Shown: one piece after another, positions 14,711 to 24,814 of the stretch | Numbering within the stretch: the first letter of the stretch is position 1 | How the letters are laid out: each line of letters begins with the position of its first letter | Assembly: GCA_905176665.1 (NCBI GenBank) | Contig: CAJINA010000083.1 | Location: 1 to 64,000, forward strand | Reading direction: 5' to 3' | Length of the DNA stretch: 64,000 nucleotides | DNA from: Olavius algarvensis Delta 4 endosymbiont | Lineage (GTDB): Bacteria > Desulfobacterota > Desulfobacteria > Desulfobacterales > CAJINA01 | Translations under genes and position numbers: made by a program | The notes under the pieces: generated by a model | Database searches by the model: none | The model's input: only the letters and a program-made list of their open reading frames with translations | What the model was told of the DNA's origin: nothing

Positions 14711-17041
14711 ATGAACGACCAGCACATTGCCATCATACACGGCAGGGAGATGGGGGCCCGTGTCAGCTCCCGTATACTCGAAGAAGAAATCCAAAAGGTA
14801 ATCACATCCGGATTCCGGCAGCTCAATGTCAAGGCCTTTGGCCAGCACGGCATCGGCGGCCGCCTTTGGTCGGAAGATAAGCGCCCCATCCAGGTCACGG
14901 TGGAAGGGCCGGCCGGACAGCGTTTGGGGTCCATGGGCTTTCCCGGCACGCGGATCGAGGTGATGGGCCCGGCCTCGGATGATGTGGGCTGGCTGAATGC
15001 CGGCGCCGAGATCGTAATCCACGGCAATGCCGGCAACGGGGTCGCCAACGCCATGGCCCAGGGCAAGGTGCAGGTCGGCGGGAATATTGGTGCCCGGGGC
15101 ATGACCATGACCAAGTTCAACCCCCGGTTTACGAGGCCTGAATTGTGGGTACTGGGCTCCGTGGGAGACTATTTCGGCGAATTCATGGCCGGTGGCGTTG
15201 CGGTGGTCTGCGGTATTGATCCGCAGGATCCGGACAATGTTCTGGGGCACCGGCCGTTTATCGGCATGGTGGGCGGTCGGGCCTTTTCCCGGGGTCCGCA
15301 CAAGGGTTACAGCCAGACGGATGCCAAACTGGTGGCGCTCACCGATGGCGATTGGGCTTGGCTTACCGAGAACCTGAAGCAGTTTCTGGACGCGGTCCAA
15401 AAACCGGAGTTGTTCGAGACCCTTGCCGAACGGGAGCAGTGGCAGGTGATTGCTGCGCGGACGCCCCAGGAAAAGATCTCAAGCAAGCGGCGCTCCATGG
15501 AAACGTTCCACCGGGATGTGTGGGAGGCCGAGCTGGGCCAGGGCGGCTTGATCGGCGACCTCATGGAGATCGATCGCAGCCCGATATCGCTGATTCCCAC
15601 CGGTGATCTCCGGCGGGCGGTGCCCATGTGGGAAAACGGAAAATTCCTGGCGCCCTGTGAAGCCACCTGCCCGAGCGGCATTCCGGTTCGCCAGCGATGG
15701 CAGTTGATTCGGGACGGTCTGGTAGACGAAGCCGTCGATCTGGCGCTGCAATACACGCCTTTCCCGGCGACCGTATGCGGGTATCTGTGCCCCAATCCCT
15801 GTATGGAGGCCTGTACCCGCCAGTCGGCGCTCATTGCACCGGTGGACACGGCCGTCATCGGCAAAGCCAGTATAGAGGCCCGCACGCCGGATCTACCGGA
15901 GCTTTCCGGCCACAAGATCGCCGTCATCGGCGGCGGGCCGGCCGGCATATCTACGGCCTGGCAGCTGCGCTTAAAAGGTCATGCGGCCACCATATTTGAT
16001 CTGGCTGAAACCCTCGGCGGGAAGATACCGGCCGTCATTCCCGAAGCACGTATTCCCGCCGAAGTTGTCGACAGCGAACTGGACCGGGTACGCGAGGTCC
16101 TCGACCATGAGCAGCTCAAAGAGGCCCTGACACCGAAAGATGTGCGGAATTTGGCCGTTGAGTATGAATACGTGGTCATTGCCACCGGGGCCTGGAAACC
16201 GCGGACCCTGCCGGTCCCTGGGGCTGAGCGGATGATGCCGGCCCTGGACTTTCTGGCCAAGGCCAGGACCAATATGGCCTCCGTGGGCAAAAAAGTGGTG
16301 GTGATCGGCGCCGGGAATGTGGGCTGCGATGTGGCCGCTGAAGCACACCGGCTGGGAGCCGAGGAAGTTCTGCTCATCGACGTGCAAGAACCGGCCTCGT
16401 TTGGCAAGGAGCGCGAGGAAGCCGAGAAGATCGGGGCCCAGTTCAAATGGCCCTGTTTTACCCAGGAAATTACCCCCGAAGGGGTCATGTTGACCACCGG
16501 CGAACTGTTGCCGGCCGATTCGGTATTCATTTCCATCGGGGATGCCCCTGATCTTGATTTTTTGCCCCCGGAAGTGACCACCGTTCACGGTTACATCCAG
16601 ACGGACGCTGTCGGCCGTACTGCGGATCCCACGATCTTTGCCATCGGCGATGCTGTCCGTCCCGGCCTGCTGACCGACGCCATTGGATCCGGGCGGCGGG
16701 CGGCCGAGGCGATTGATAGTCTCCTGGCCCGGCGGGAACCGGCTGATCCGATGTCGGAAGTCATCGACATCAACCGGGTTTCACTGGAATACTTTGATCC
16801 CCGGATAAGCGGCTACGATGATGTCGAGCAGTGCGGCGACAATTGTGCCTCCTGCGGCACTTGCCGCGACTGCGGCATCTGCGTGGCGGTATGCCCCCAG
16901 GCCGCCATCAGCCGCCTGGACAGCGGTGCTGTCGGATACGAATATGCGGTAGCTGCCGATAAATGCATCGGGTGCGGATTCTGCGCCGGGGCTTGCCCCT
17001 GCGGGGTCTGGAACATGGTTCCCAACACCGCAGATATTTGA
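14711..17041 (+). CDS. GXGXG-GltD-ferredoxin fusion, glutamate synthase reductase
   Basis: 776 residues from the ATG at 14711 (CGGAG upstream, preferred over 14696). Order: a GXGXG beta-helix domain (about 1-240, normally the C-terminal part of GltB); a linker; the GltD-type N-terminal Fe-S region (CEATCPSGIPVRQRW about 316, CGYLCPNPCMEAC about 355); an FAD Rossmann fold (IAVIGGGPAG about 407); an NAD(P)H fold (VVVIGAGNVGCD about 533); and at the C-terminus two ferredoxin motifs (CGTCRDCGICVAVCP about 713, CIGCGFCAGACPCG about 753). It should pass electrons from a pyridine nucleotide or ferredoxin to the synthase. The fusion of GXGXG to the reductase is unusual. Confidence 0.88.
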   Translation: MNDQHIAIIHGREMGARVSSRILEEEIQKVITSGFRQLNVKAFGQHGIGGRLWSEDKRPIQVTVEGPAGQRLGSMGFPGTRIEVMGPASDDVGWLNAGAEIVIHGNAGNGVANAMAQGKVQVGGNIGARGMTMTKFNPRFTRPELWVLGSVGDYFGEFMAGGVAVVCGIDPQDPDNVLGHRPFIGMVGGRAFSRGPHKGYSQTDAKLVALTDGDWAWLTENLKQFLDAVQKPELFETLAEREQWQVIAARTPQEKISSKRRSMETFHRDVWEAELGQGGLIGDLMEIDRSPISLIPTGDLRRAVPMWENGKFLAPCEATCPSGIPVRQRWQLIRDGLVDEAVDLALQYTPFPATVCGYLCPNPCMEACTRQSALIAPVDTAVIGKASIEARTPDLPELSGHKIAVIGGGPAGISTAWQLRLKGHAATIFDLAETLGGKIPAVIPEARIPAEVVDSELDRVREVLDHEQLKEALTPKDVRNLAVEYEYVVIATGAWKPRTLPVPGAERMMPALDFLAKARTNMASVGKKVVVIGAGNVGCDVAAEAHRLGAEEVLLIDVQEPASFGKEREEAEKIGAQFKWPCFTQEITPEGVMLTTGELLPADSVFISIGDAPDLDFLPPEVTTVHGYIQTDAVGRTADPTIFAIGDAVRPGLLTDAIGSGRRAAEAIDSLLARREPADPMSEVIDINRVSLEYFDPRISGYDDVEQCGDNCASCGTCRDCGICVAVCPQAAISRLDSGAVGYEYAVAADKCIGCGFCAGACPCGVWNMVPNTADI

Positions 17042-17105
17042 TACCGGCCGAGCACAATTTTGGGTTTTTGGATCGGATAACCTGTGTTATGGTACACCGT
17101 TTAAA

Positions 17106-17274
17106 TAGAAGCGAACTCAAAAAAGCCTTTTGGCCCAATCTCGGCGTTGGGCGCTCGTTTCAGCACGGAGTGCAGCTATAGCGCTATCCTCGAAATACCA
17201 ATAGGTATTTCCTCCGGTTTGAATCTCGCGGCCGCCGCACCTTGAACCAAAATTCATTTTTGAGTTAATTTCCG
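17106..17274 (+). repeat. MITE-like element, copy 1
   Basis: About 169 bp. The left end reads TAGAAGCGAACTCAAAAAAG followed by the shared block CCCAATCTCGGCGTTGGGCG; the right end has CACCTTGAACCAAAAT and a terminal repeat decayed to TTTTTGAGTTAATTTC. The middle carries the family's TATTTCCTCCGG arm. It lies between the glutamate synthase operon and carA. This is the most divergent of the seven copies at its ends. Confidence 0.75.
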
Positions 17275-17316
17275 GACAAGACGGATACCATAACCGATGA
17301 GCAGTACGTGGGATTT

Positions 17317-18465
17317 ATGAAGGCGATTCTAGCGCTCGAAGACGGCCGGGTATTTAAATGCAGAAGTTTCACCGGGGACGGTGAAGCCAGTGCCGAGGTA
17401 GTCTTCAACACCGGCATGAGTGGTTACCAGGAGGTTCTCACCGATCCTTCCTACAGCGGGCAGATGGTAACAATGACCTACCCGCTGGTAGGTAACTACG
17501 GGGTGAATACCGAAGATGTGGAATCCGATCGGGTCCAGGTGGCGGCTTTCCTGGTCCGTGAATACCAGGCGGCCTACAGCAACTACCGGGCCACGCAATC
17601 CCTGCGAGATTATCTCAAAGCACATAACATCATGGGGGTCGAAGACCTGGATACCCGGGCCTTGACCCGGCACCTGCGCAATACCGGCGCTATGCGAGGG
17701 TTTCTCTCCACCCGGGTCCTGGACCCGGAGGTGTGCGTGCAAAAAGCCCGGGAATTGCCCACTATGGAGGGCCAGGACCTGGCCAGCCGGGTGACCACGC
17801 CGACCGCATACCGCTGGCGCGACGGGCAGCCGGTTTTTTTGGAAAGCGATTGTCCGCTGGATCATGGTCTCTGGACCAATGGAAATGGGCGGTTCACGGT
17901 GGTAGCGTTTGATTTTGGAATAAAATATAACATTATCAGGTGTCTGGAAAATGCCGGCTGTGAAGTGGTGGTGGTCCCTGCTGCCACCGACGCCCGGACG
18001 ATCCGCGCCATGGCTCCCGACGGCTTGTTCCTGTCCAACGGACCGGGCGACCCGGAGCCGGTCACCCATGTTGTCGCGACCATCCGCGACCTGTTAGGCG
18101 AGTTCCCCATGTTCGGCATCTGCCTCGGACACCAGATTTTAGGCCTGGCCTTGGGCGGCACCACGTATAAATTAAAATTTGGACACCGGGGTATCAACCA
18201 GCCGGTCCAGAATTTGGACAACGGCAAGATCGAGGTAACGTCCCAGAACCACGGCTTCGTTGTCGATATCGATAGCCTGAAGCACCAGGCCGTCGAGATA
18301 ACCCATGTGAATCTCAATGACGGCACCTTAGAAGGATTCCGACACAAAGAGCTGCCCCTGTTTGCCGTTCAGTACCATCCGGAAGCGTCTCCCGGTCCGC
18401 ACGATGCCCACTACCTGTTTGCGAACTTCATCAACCTCATTAAAGACCACCAGAGCCATGCCTAA
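17317..18465 (+). CDS. carA: Carbamoyl-phosphate synthase small subunit
   Basis: 382 residues from ATG 17317 (a GTG at 17308 is possible). The N-terminal CPSase domain contains [19 protein letters not shown]. The C-terminal class I amidotransferase has [10 protein letters not shown], the nucleophile Cys in [16 protein letters not shown] (about residue 269) and the His/Glu pair in [13 protein letters not shown]. It supplies ammonia from glutamine to CarB for arginine and pyrimidine synthesis. It overlaps carB by 8 bp, so the two are translationally coupled. Confidence 0.97.
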   Translation: MKAILALEDGRVFKCRSFTGDGEASAEVVFNTGMSGYQEVLTDPSYSGQMVTMTYPLVGNYGVNTEDVESDRVQVAAFLVREYQAAYSNYRATQSLRDYLKAHNIMGVEDLDTRALTRHLRNTGAMRGFLSTRVLDPEVCVQKARELPTMEGQDLASRVTTPTAYRWRDGQPVFLESDCPLDHGLWTNGNGRFTVVAFDFGIKYNIIRCLENAGCEVVVVPAATDARTIRAMAPDGLFLSNGPGDPEPVTHVVATIRDLLGEFPMFGICLGHQILGLALGGTTYKLKFGHRGINQPVQNLDNGKIEVTSQNHGFVVDIDSLKHQAVEITHVNLNDGTLEGFRHKELPLFAVQYHPEASPGPHDAHYLFANFINLIKDHQSHA

Positions 18466-21400
18466 GCGCACCGACATCCACAAAATTATGATTATCGGCG
18501 CGGGGCCGATCATTATCAGTCAGGCCTGTGAATTCGACTACTCGGGGACGCAGGCTTGCAAGGCGCTTAAAGAAGAGGGGTACGAGATCGTCCTGGTCAA
18601 TTCCAATCCGGCTACGATCATGACGGACCCCGAGATGGCGCCGCGAACCTACATCGAACCGGTTACGCCCCAGACGGTGGCCAAGATCATTGCGCGGGAA
18701 CGGCCGGATGCGTTGCTGCCGACCCTGGGCGGTCAGACCGGCCTCAATACGGCCATTGAAGTCGACCGTATGGGGGTCCTGAATGAGTACGGGGTTGAGA
18801 TGATCGGCGCGACCACCGAATCGATCAACAAGGCCGAAGACCGGGACCTGTTCCGCAACGCCATGCACAGAATTGGACTGCGCATTCCCAATAGTGGGAT
18901 TGCCACCGACCTGGACCAGGTCCACAGCATTGCCCAAGAGATCGGTTTTCCCATTATTGTCCGGCCCAGCTTCACCCTCGGCGGCACCGGTGGCGGAGTG
19001 GCCTACAATCCGGAAGAGCTGGAAAGGCTGGCCAAAGCAGGACTCGATGCCAGCCTGATTACCCAGGTGATGTTGGAAGAATCGGTGCTGGGTTGGAAAG
19101 AGTATGAACTCGAGGTGATGCGGGACAATAAGGACAACGTGGTCATCATTTGTTCCATTGAAAATTTGGACCCCATGGGCGTGCACACCGGAGAGAGCAT
19201 TACCGTGGCGCCGGCCCAAACCTTGACTGACCGGGAATACCAGGTGTTGCGGGATGCTTCCATTGCCATTATGCGTGAAATCGGGGTGGACACCGGCGGC
19301 AGCAATGTACAGTTTGCCGTCCATCCCGGCACCGGGGAGCTGATCGTGGTTGAGATGAACCCGCGGGTTTCGCGCAGCAGCGCTTTGGCCTCAAAGGCCA
19401 CCGGCTACCCGATTGCCAAGATTGCCGCTAAGCTGGCCGTAGGCTACACCCTGGATGAGATCCCCAACGACATTACCGGCGAAACCATGGCCTCTTTTGA
19501 ACCGACGCTGGATTACTGCGTGGTCAAAATCCCGCGGTGGGCGTTTGAAAAATTCCCGGAAACACCGGATGTGTTGACCACGGCCATGAAATCGGTGGGC
19601 GAGGCCATGTCCATCGGTCGCACCTTCAAGGAGGCGCTGCAAAAGGGCCTGCGCAGCCTTGAAATCGGGCGTTTTGGCCTGGGCGCCGATGGTAAGGAGT
19701 TGACCGGGGAAGACAGCGGGGCGCCCACCCGGGCGGAAATCGAGCAGCATCTGGCAACACCCAACAGCAAGCGAATTTTCTACCTGCGCTACGCCCTGCT
19801 GGCGGATATGGGCATTGAAGCGATTTATGAGCTGACCGGGATCGACCCCTGGTTTCTCTATCAGATACGCCAAATTGTCGATATGGAAATCCGGCTGGCC
19901 GAGCAGGCTGGCGAGCTGGATACCGATCTTTTCAAAAAGGCTAAATCCTGGGGTTTCTCCGATGTCCAGGTCGCCCACCTCACCGGCAGCGATGAACTAC
20001 AGGTCCGCGACCTGCGGGCCAAACTCGGCATCACCCCGGTTTACAAGCTCGTGGATACCTGCGCGGCGGAGTTCAAAGCCGCCACCCCTTATTATTACTC
20101 CACTTACGAAGAAGAAGACGAAGCCCGGGTGAGCGACCGACGCAAGGTGATGATCCTGGGCGGCGGTCCCAATCGTATCGGGCAAGGGATCGAGTTCGAC
20201 TACTGCTGCGTGCACGCCTCGTTTGCCCTGCGGGAAATGGGGGTGGAGAGCATCATGGTCAACAGCAACCCGGAAACGGTCAGCACTGACTACGATACCT
20301 CCGACAAACTCTATTTCGAACCCCTGACGGGTGAAGATGTCATTCACATCGCTGCGTCGGAAAAGCCGCTGGGCGTGATTGTCCAATTTGGCGGGCAGAC
20401 GCCGTTGAATCTTTCGAGTGCCCTCGCCCAAGCCGGTGTGCCGATTCTGGGGACCCCGCCGGAAAGTATCGACCGGGCCGAGGACCGGGAACTGTTTCAG
20501 GCCATGTTGAAAAAACTCGACCTGCAGCAGCCCGACAACGGGACCTCCCTGACCATAGCCGGTGCAGAAGAAGAAGCTGAACGCATCGGGTATCCGGTCA
20601 TCGTCAGGCCTTCCTATGTGCTGGGCGGCCGGGCTATGAAAATCGTTTATGATAGCAAGGATCTGGAAAATTTCGCCCGCGAAGCCATCGATGCCTCGCC
20701 GGGACACCCGATTCTGATCGATCAATTCCTGGATAATGCCGTTGAATTCGACGTGGACGCCATCTCGGACGGACAGCAGACGATCATCGGCGGGATCATG
20801 GAGCATATCGAGGAAGCCGGTATCCACTCCGGTGATTCGGCCTGTGTGTTGCCCCCCCAAAGCGTCTCCCCGGACATGATCGTTCAAATCACCGCGGCAA
20901 CCAAATCCATGGCCCGGGAGCTGGGAGTCATTGGCCTGATGAACGTGCAGTATGCCGTCAAGGACGATCAGCTGTATGTAATCGAAGTCAATCCCCGGGC
21001 ATCGCGCACCATTCCGTTTGTAAGCAAAGCCACCGGCGTACCCCTGGCCAAACTGGCTACCAAGGTGATGCTGGGGCAGACCCTGGAGGAACTGGGGCTG
21101 ACCACGGAGATCGTGCCGGCGCACGTTTCGGTCAAAGAGGCCGTTCTGCCGTTTGACCGTTTCCCCGGGGTCGATACCTTGCTGGGGCCGGAAATGAAAT
21201 CAACCGGTGAAGTGATGGGGATGGACGAAAAATTCGGCGCCGCTTATGCCAAGGCCCAACTGGGCGCAGGTCACAAACTGGCGACGGACGGGGGTGTGTT
21301 TATCAGCGTCCGGGATCGTGACAAGGAAGCGGTTCTGCCCGTGGCCCGTCAGTTTCACGACATCGGCTATCGCATTATCGCCACCAGCGGGACGGCCACC

Positions 21401-21682
21401 TTCCTGGAAACCCACGGCATTCGCACCAGCATCGTTAAAAAGGTTTCACTGGGACGGCCGAATGTCCTTGACGCCATTAAAAACAGCAAGATTCAACTGG
21501 TAATCAATACCGGTTCCGGCGGCGAAACCGTACGGGACGGGTTCGAAATTCGCCGGGCCGCCATCAAGTATTCCATCCCCTATGCCACTACGATTGCCGG
21601 CGCCATGGCCATGAGTCGGGGGATTGCCAATATGGCCGGCAAGGAATTGGGCGTAAAAACGGTTCAGGAATATCACCATTAA
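18458..21682 (+). CDS. carB: Carbamoyl-phosphate synthase large subunit
   Basis: 1074 residues, the standard length. It starts at the ATG at 18458 inside the end of carA ([20 protein letters not shown]). Two homologous ATP-grasp halves are seen: the first with [10 protein letters not shown] and [13 protein letters not shown], the second with [28 protein letters not shown] and [13 protein letters not shown]. The C-terminal MGS allosteric domain includes [15 protein letters not shown]. It makes carbamoyl phosphate from bicarbonate, ammonia and two ATP. The gene is 15 bp from purF on the same strand. Confidence 0.97.
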   Translation: MPKRTDIHKIMIIGAGPIIISQACEFDYSGTQACKALKEEGYEIVLVNSNPATIMTDPEMAPRTYIEPVTPQTVAKIIARERPDALLPTLGGQTGLNTAIEVDRMGVLNEYGVEMIGATTESINKAEDRDLFRNAMHRIGLRIPNSGIATDLDQVHSIAQEIGFPIIVRPSFTLGGTGGGVAYNPEELERLAKAGLDASLITQVMLEESVLGWKEYELEVMRDNKDNVVIICSIENLDPMGVHTGESITVAPAQTLTDREYQVLRDASIAIMREIGVDTGGSNVQFAVHPGTGELIVVEMNPRVSRSSALASKATGYPIAKIAAKLAVGYTLDEIPNDITGETMASFEPTLDYCVVKIPRWAFEKFPETPDVLTTAMKSVGEAMSIGRTFKEALQKGLRSLEIGRFGLGADGKELTGEDSGAPTRAEIEQHLATPNSKRIFYLRYALLADMGIEAIYELTGIDPWFLYQIRQIVDMEIRLAEQAGELDTDLFKKAKSWGFSDVQVAHLTGSDELQVRDLRAKLGITPVYKLVDTCAAEFKAATPYYYSTYEEEDEARVSDRRKVMILGGGPNRIGQGIEFDYCCVHASFALREMGVESIMVNSNPETVSTDYDTSDKLYFEPLTGEDVIHIAASEKPLGVIVQFGGQTPLNLSSALAQAGVPILGTPPESIDRAEDRELFQAMLKKLDLQQPDNGTSLTIAGAEEEAERIGYPVIVRPSYVLGGRAMKIVYDSKDLENFAREAIDASPGHPILIDQFLDNAVEFDVDAISDGQQTIIGGIMEHIEEAGIHSGDSACVLPPQSVSPDMIVQITAATKSMARELGVIGLMNVQYAVKDDQLYVIEVNPRASRTIPFVSKATGVPLAKLATKVMLGQTLEELGLTTEIVPAHVSVKEAVLPFDRFPGVDTLLGPEMKSTGEVMGMDEKFGAAYAKAQLGAGHKLATDGGVFISVRDRDKEAVLPVARQFHDIGYRIIATSGTATFLETHGIRTSIVKKVSLGRPNVLDAIKNSKIQLVINTGSGGETVRDGFEIRRAAIKYSIPYATTIAGAMAMSRGIANMAGKELGVKTVQEYHH

Positions 21683-21697
21683 AAAGAGGTAATCGCT

Positions 21698-23107
21698 TTG
21701 AGTGATTCCGACAAACCACGTGAGGCCTGCGGTGTCTTTGGGATTTATAGCCACCCTGAAGCAGCGGCTTTAACCTATTTTGGCCTCTACGCCCTCCAGC
21801 ACCGGGGGCAGGAAAGCGCCGGCATCGCGGTTTTCCGCGACGGTGAAATAATCACCCACAAAGCCATGGGGCTGGTCCCCGAAATATTCGATGATCGGCT
21901 GCTGGCCGAGCTGGGCGGCGGCAGCGCCATCGGCCATGTCCGCTACTCCACCACCGGTAGTTCCAAGCTGGTGAATGCCCAGCCGTTTGCCGTGCGCCAC
22001 CGGGGAAAATCCTATGCCGTGGCCCATAACGGCAATCTGGTAAATGCCCATGAATTAAAATCAGAGCTTGAAGCATCCGGGTCTATTTTTCAAACTACCA
22101 TGGACACGGAAGTGTTTCTGCATTTGCTGGTAAAGAGCCTCAAGGGCGGACTTGAACAAGCGGTTGTTAAAACCGTACAGCAGCTCAAAGGTGCTTTCTC
22201 TTTTGTTGTGCTAACCAGTCGGGGCGAGATTATCGGCATTAAGGATCCAAATGGATTTCGGCTGCTTTGCCTGGGGCAGGCGAACGGCAACTATGTCCTG
22301 GCATCGGAAACGTGTGCCCTCGACCTGGTCAATGCCGAATTTATTCGGGAACTGGACCCCGGGGAGATCCTCATCATCAGTGAAAACGGGCTCAAGAGCA
22401 TACGGCCCGACGTACCCCCCCGGCCGCAGTCGCTGTGTATCTTCGAGTATATCTATTTTGCCCGGCCCGACAGCACCACCGGCGGCCTGAATGTCTACGA
22501 AATGCGCAAGGCCCACGGGCGGCAACTGGCGCGGGAGGCCCCGGTGGATGCAGACCTGGTCATGCCCTTTCCCGATTCGGGGATGTATGCGGCAATCGGG
22601 TATTCGGAAGCATCGGGTATTCCTTTTGAAATGGGTATGATCCGCAATCATTACGTGGGTCGTACGTTCATACAACCCACCCAGAGCATGCGGGATTTTG
22701 CCACGCGGGTGAAACTTAACCCGATTAAGGAATTGCTAAAGGGTAAAGACATCATTATAATAGAAGATTCGATAATCCGGGGCACCACCGCCAAAACCAG
22801 GGTAAAGGCCCTGCGTGAGCTGGGGGTGAGGAATGTACATATGCGGATCAGCTGCCCGCCGCACCGCTTTCCCTGCCATTACGGAATCGATTTTTCGACC
22901 AAGGGTGAATTGATCGCCGCGCGTCTGTCCGTTGATGAACTGCGGGAGTTTCTGGGCCTGGATACTCTGCATTATTTGAGCATTGACGGTATGTTGGATT
23001 CATCGGGGGTAGAGGATCCCCGCCGCTATTTTTGCAAAGCCTGTTTTGACGGCGACTATCCGGTTCAATTCGATGAGGGCCTGTCCAAAGACTGCATGGA
23101 TTGTTAA
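21698..23107 (+). CDS. purF: Amidophosphoribosyltransferase
   Basis: 469 residues beginning at TTG 21698, preceded by AAGAGG at a proper distance. The first ten residues form a short propeptide before Cys11 of ACGVFGIY, the Ntn nucleophile of PurF. Other motifs are HRGQESAGIAV, GHVRYSTTGSS, and the PRPP loop IIIIEDSIIRGTTAKTRVK near 355. It catalyses the first step of purine synthesis, using glutamine as amide donor. The carA-carB-purF string groups three glutamine-using steps of nucleotide synthesis. Confidence 0.96.
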   Translation: MSDSDKPREACGVFGIYSHPEAAALTYFGLYALQHRGQESAGIAVFRDGEIITHKAMGLVPEIFDDRLLAELGGGSAIGHVRYSTTGSSKLVNAQPFAVRHRGKSYAVAHNGNLVNAHELKSELEASGSIFQTTMDTEVFLHLLVKSLKGGLEQAVVKTVQQLKGAFSFVVLTSRGEIIGIKDPNGFRLLCLGQANGNYVLASETCALDLVNAEFIRELDPGEILIISENGLKSIRPDVPPRPQSLCIFEYIYFARPDSTTGGLNVYEMRKAHGRQLAREAPVDADLVMPFPDSGMYAAIGYSEASGIPFEMGMIRNHYVGRTFIQPTQSMRDFATRVKLNPIKELLKGKDIIIIEDSIIRGTTAKTRVKALRELGVRNVHMRISCPPHRFPCHYGIDFSTKGELIAARLSVDELREFLGLDTLHYLSIDGMLDSSGVEDPRRYFCKACFDGDYPVQFDEGLSKDCMDC

Positions 23108-23162
23108 GTTCAGTAAAAACCGCGATTGCAGGCGCAATTAAAATCAAGCTGATGGAGAGCAT

Positions 23163-23672
23163 ATGAAAGAGTCCAAATACCTTCAGGATAATATCCAGAA
23201 TATACAGAAACTTTTCGTCATCCCGGCATTGAAGGGGTTTGAAACCAAAAGCCTTTCCCGCCTGATCAAACTGAGCAAGGTGCGTCAATACGAGGACGGG
23301 GAGATCATTATTCAAGAGGGGGATACCGACCCCTGGCTGTATTTTCTGCTGTCCGGTGAAATCAGCATCGTGAAGGACAACCACGCCATTACCAAGATGA
23401 ACCGGCAGGGGGAAATGTTTGGCGAGATGCGGTTTCTGGACAATCTCAGCCGTTCGACCTCCGTAGTGGCGGTCGGCCCGACAGTCTACCTGGCGGTCAA
23501 CACGACCGGGACGACGCGCCTTACCTCGGCCGGTGATGCCGGCAACTTCCTCCTGATGCTTTACCAGGTTACCTCGGAATACGTTTCCATGCGGTTGCGG
23601 CTGACCAACGATGAACTGGTCAAGGCCAAGAACCAGGTGGAACTGCTGAAGCACAAACTCAGCACTTCGTAA
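23163..23672 (+). CDS. Cyclic nucleotide-binding domain protein without DNA-binding domain
   Basis: 169 residues, beginning after GGAGAGC. Residues about 30-130 form a cNMP-binding beta-roll: EDGEIIIQEGDTDPWLYFLLSGEISIV and GEMFGEMRFLDNLSRSTSV, the phosphate-binding cassette region. The last 30 residues are a charged helix, not a winged helix, so this is not a CRP-type activator but a sensor or adaptor module. It is 32 bp before the radical SAM gene on the same strand, suggesting joint expression. Confidence 0.8.
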   Translation: MKESKYLQDNIQNIQKLFVIPALKGFETKSLSRLIKLSKVRQYEDGEIIIQEGDTDPWLYFLLSGEISIVKDNHAITKMNRQGEMFGEMRFLDNLSRSTSVVAVGPTVYLAVNTTGTTRLTSAGDAGNFLLMLYQVTSEYVSMRLRLTNDELVKAKNQVELLKHKLSTS

Positions 23673-23704
23673 AAACAGCTCGGCAATCCGGAGCCGACGC
23701 ATTC

Positions 23705-24718
23705 ATGAAAGAAACAGTCGCTTTTTCAAAGAATTCCGCCAACGTATTCTTCCACATCCTGACCAAGTGCAATCTGGCCTGCCGCCATTGCTATATCAAC
23801 CCCGAGCAGCATGGCCATCAGACGCTGGCGCTAGAAACCATCAAGGCCTGGCTGAAACCGTTTGCCGCGCAGAGCCGGAAGGCCAATGTCATTTTCCTGG
23901 GTGGCGAACCGACCTTGCACCCGGATCTGGCCGCGGCCATCAAGTACGCCCGACAGCTGGGTTATGCCTCGATAACGGTGGACACCAACGGCTACCTGTT
24001 TCATGACATCCTCGCTAAAGTTACCCCGGACGACGTCGATTTCTTCAGCTTCAGTCTCGATGGCGCCACGGCCAGAACCAATGACCGCCTCCGCGGCAAA
24101 GGATCTTTCGATCAGTGTATCCGTGGTATTAAAGCGACCGTCGCCAAAGGGTTCGCCACCAGTCTCATCTATACCGTCAGCCGGGCCAATGCATCCGAGC
24201 TGGATCGGATGCCGGCGCTTTTGCAGCAACTGGGTGTAGAACGGTTCTTCATCCAGGTGATCGGCCTGCGGGGCCGGTCAGCCGGTGGTGGACTCAGTAC
24301 GGTCGCCGGCGATAACCCCCAATTGACCCGGGCCGAGTGGCTTGAACGCGTACCGCCGGTGGCGCGGGCAGCTGCTGATCGCGGCCTGACGGTGACCTAT
24401 CCTAAAGTCTTCCTCGAATCCGATGAGATATTCGAATGTGCGGGATTGGTGGCCGACAACTATTTTATCTTTCCCAATGGACGGGTATATCGCTGCCCCC
24501 TGTGCGAAGACTTTCCGGTTCACAGCCTACGTTTTGAAACGGACCGCCTGGTTGCGGCCGATCGGCTCAATGAGCGTGATTTTTTCAAATTATCGATCCC
24601 GGAGGGTTGTGTGATGAACAGGCTCATACAACCGGATAATATAGATGCTGGCCCGGGGGTGCAGGGCGTGACCCGGATTGCCTGTTGCCTGCTCAAGGAA
24701 GAGCTTCAGCCCGGCTGA
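23705..24718 (+). CDS. Radical SAM protein with C-terminal cysteine cluster
   Basis: 337 residues. The radical SAM cluster is CNLACRHCY (about residues 21-29), followed by GGEPTLHPDL. The C-terminal part has extra cysteines, VYRCPLCEDF (about 262-271) and a CC pair near the end, resembling a SPASM/twitch auxiliary Fe-S domain. Such enzymes modify peptides or carry out heme- and cofactor-related chemistry; no precursor peptide gene is visible next to it, so the substrate is unknown. It is probably cotranscribed with the cNMP-binding protein and ends at a strong terminator. Confidence 0.85.
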   Translation: MKETVAFSKNSANVFFHILTKCNLACRHCYINPEQHGHQTLALETIKAWLKPFAAQSRKANVIFLGGEPTLHPDLAAAIKYARQLGYASITVDTNGYLFHDILAKVTPDDVDFFSFSLDGATARTNDRLRGKGSFDQCIRGIKATVAKGFATSLIYTVSRANASELDRMPALLQQLGVERFFIQVIGLRGRSAGGGLSTVAGDNPQLTRAEWLERVPPVARAAADRGLTVTYPKVFLESDEIFECAGLVADNYFIFPNGRVYRCPLCEDFPVHSLRFETDRLVAADRLNERDFFKLSIPEGCVMNRLIQPDNIDAGPGVQGVTRIACCLLKEELQPG

Positions 24719-24756
24719 AGGAAAAAAGCGAGCGTGAACCCGACTTATAGAAATAG

Positions 24757-24796
24757 CAGAGCCGGCCCCCTTTGCGGGAGCCGGCTCTGTTTTTTG
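24757..24796 (+). terminator. Rho-independent terminator after the radical SAM gene
   Basis: A GC-rich stem CAGAGCCGGC...GCCGGCTCTG, extended by CCC/GGG around a short TTTGC-type loop, is followed by TTTTTTG on the plus strand. It closes the 23163-24718 unit. The chemoreceptor gene ends just beyond it in the opposite direction, but no T run follows the hairpin on that strand. Confidence 0.85.
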
Positions 24797-24814
24797 ATGT
24801 TTGAGGCTTACAGG

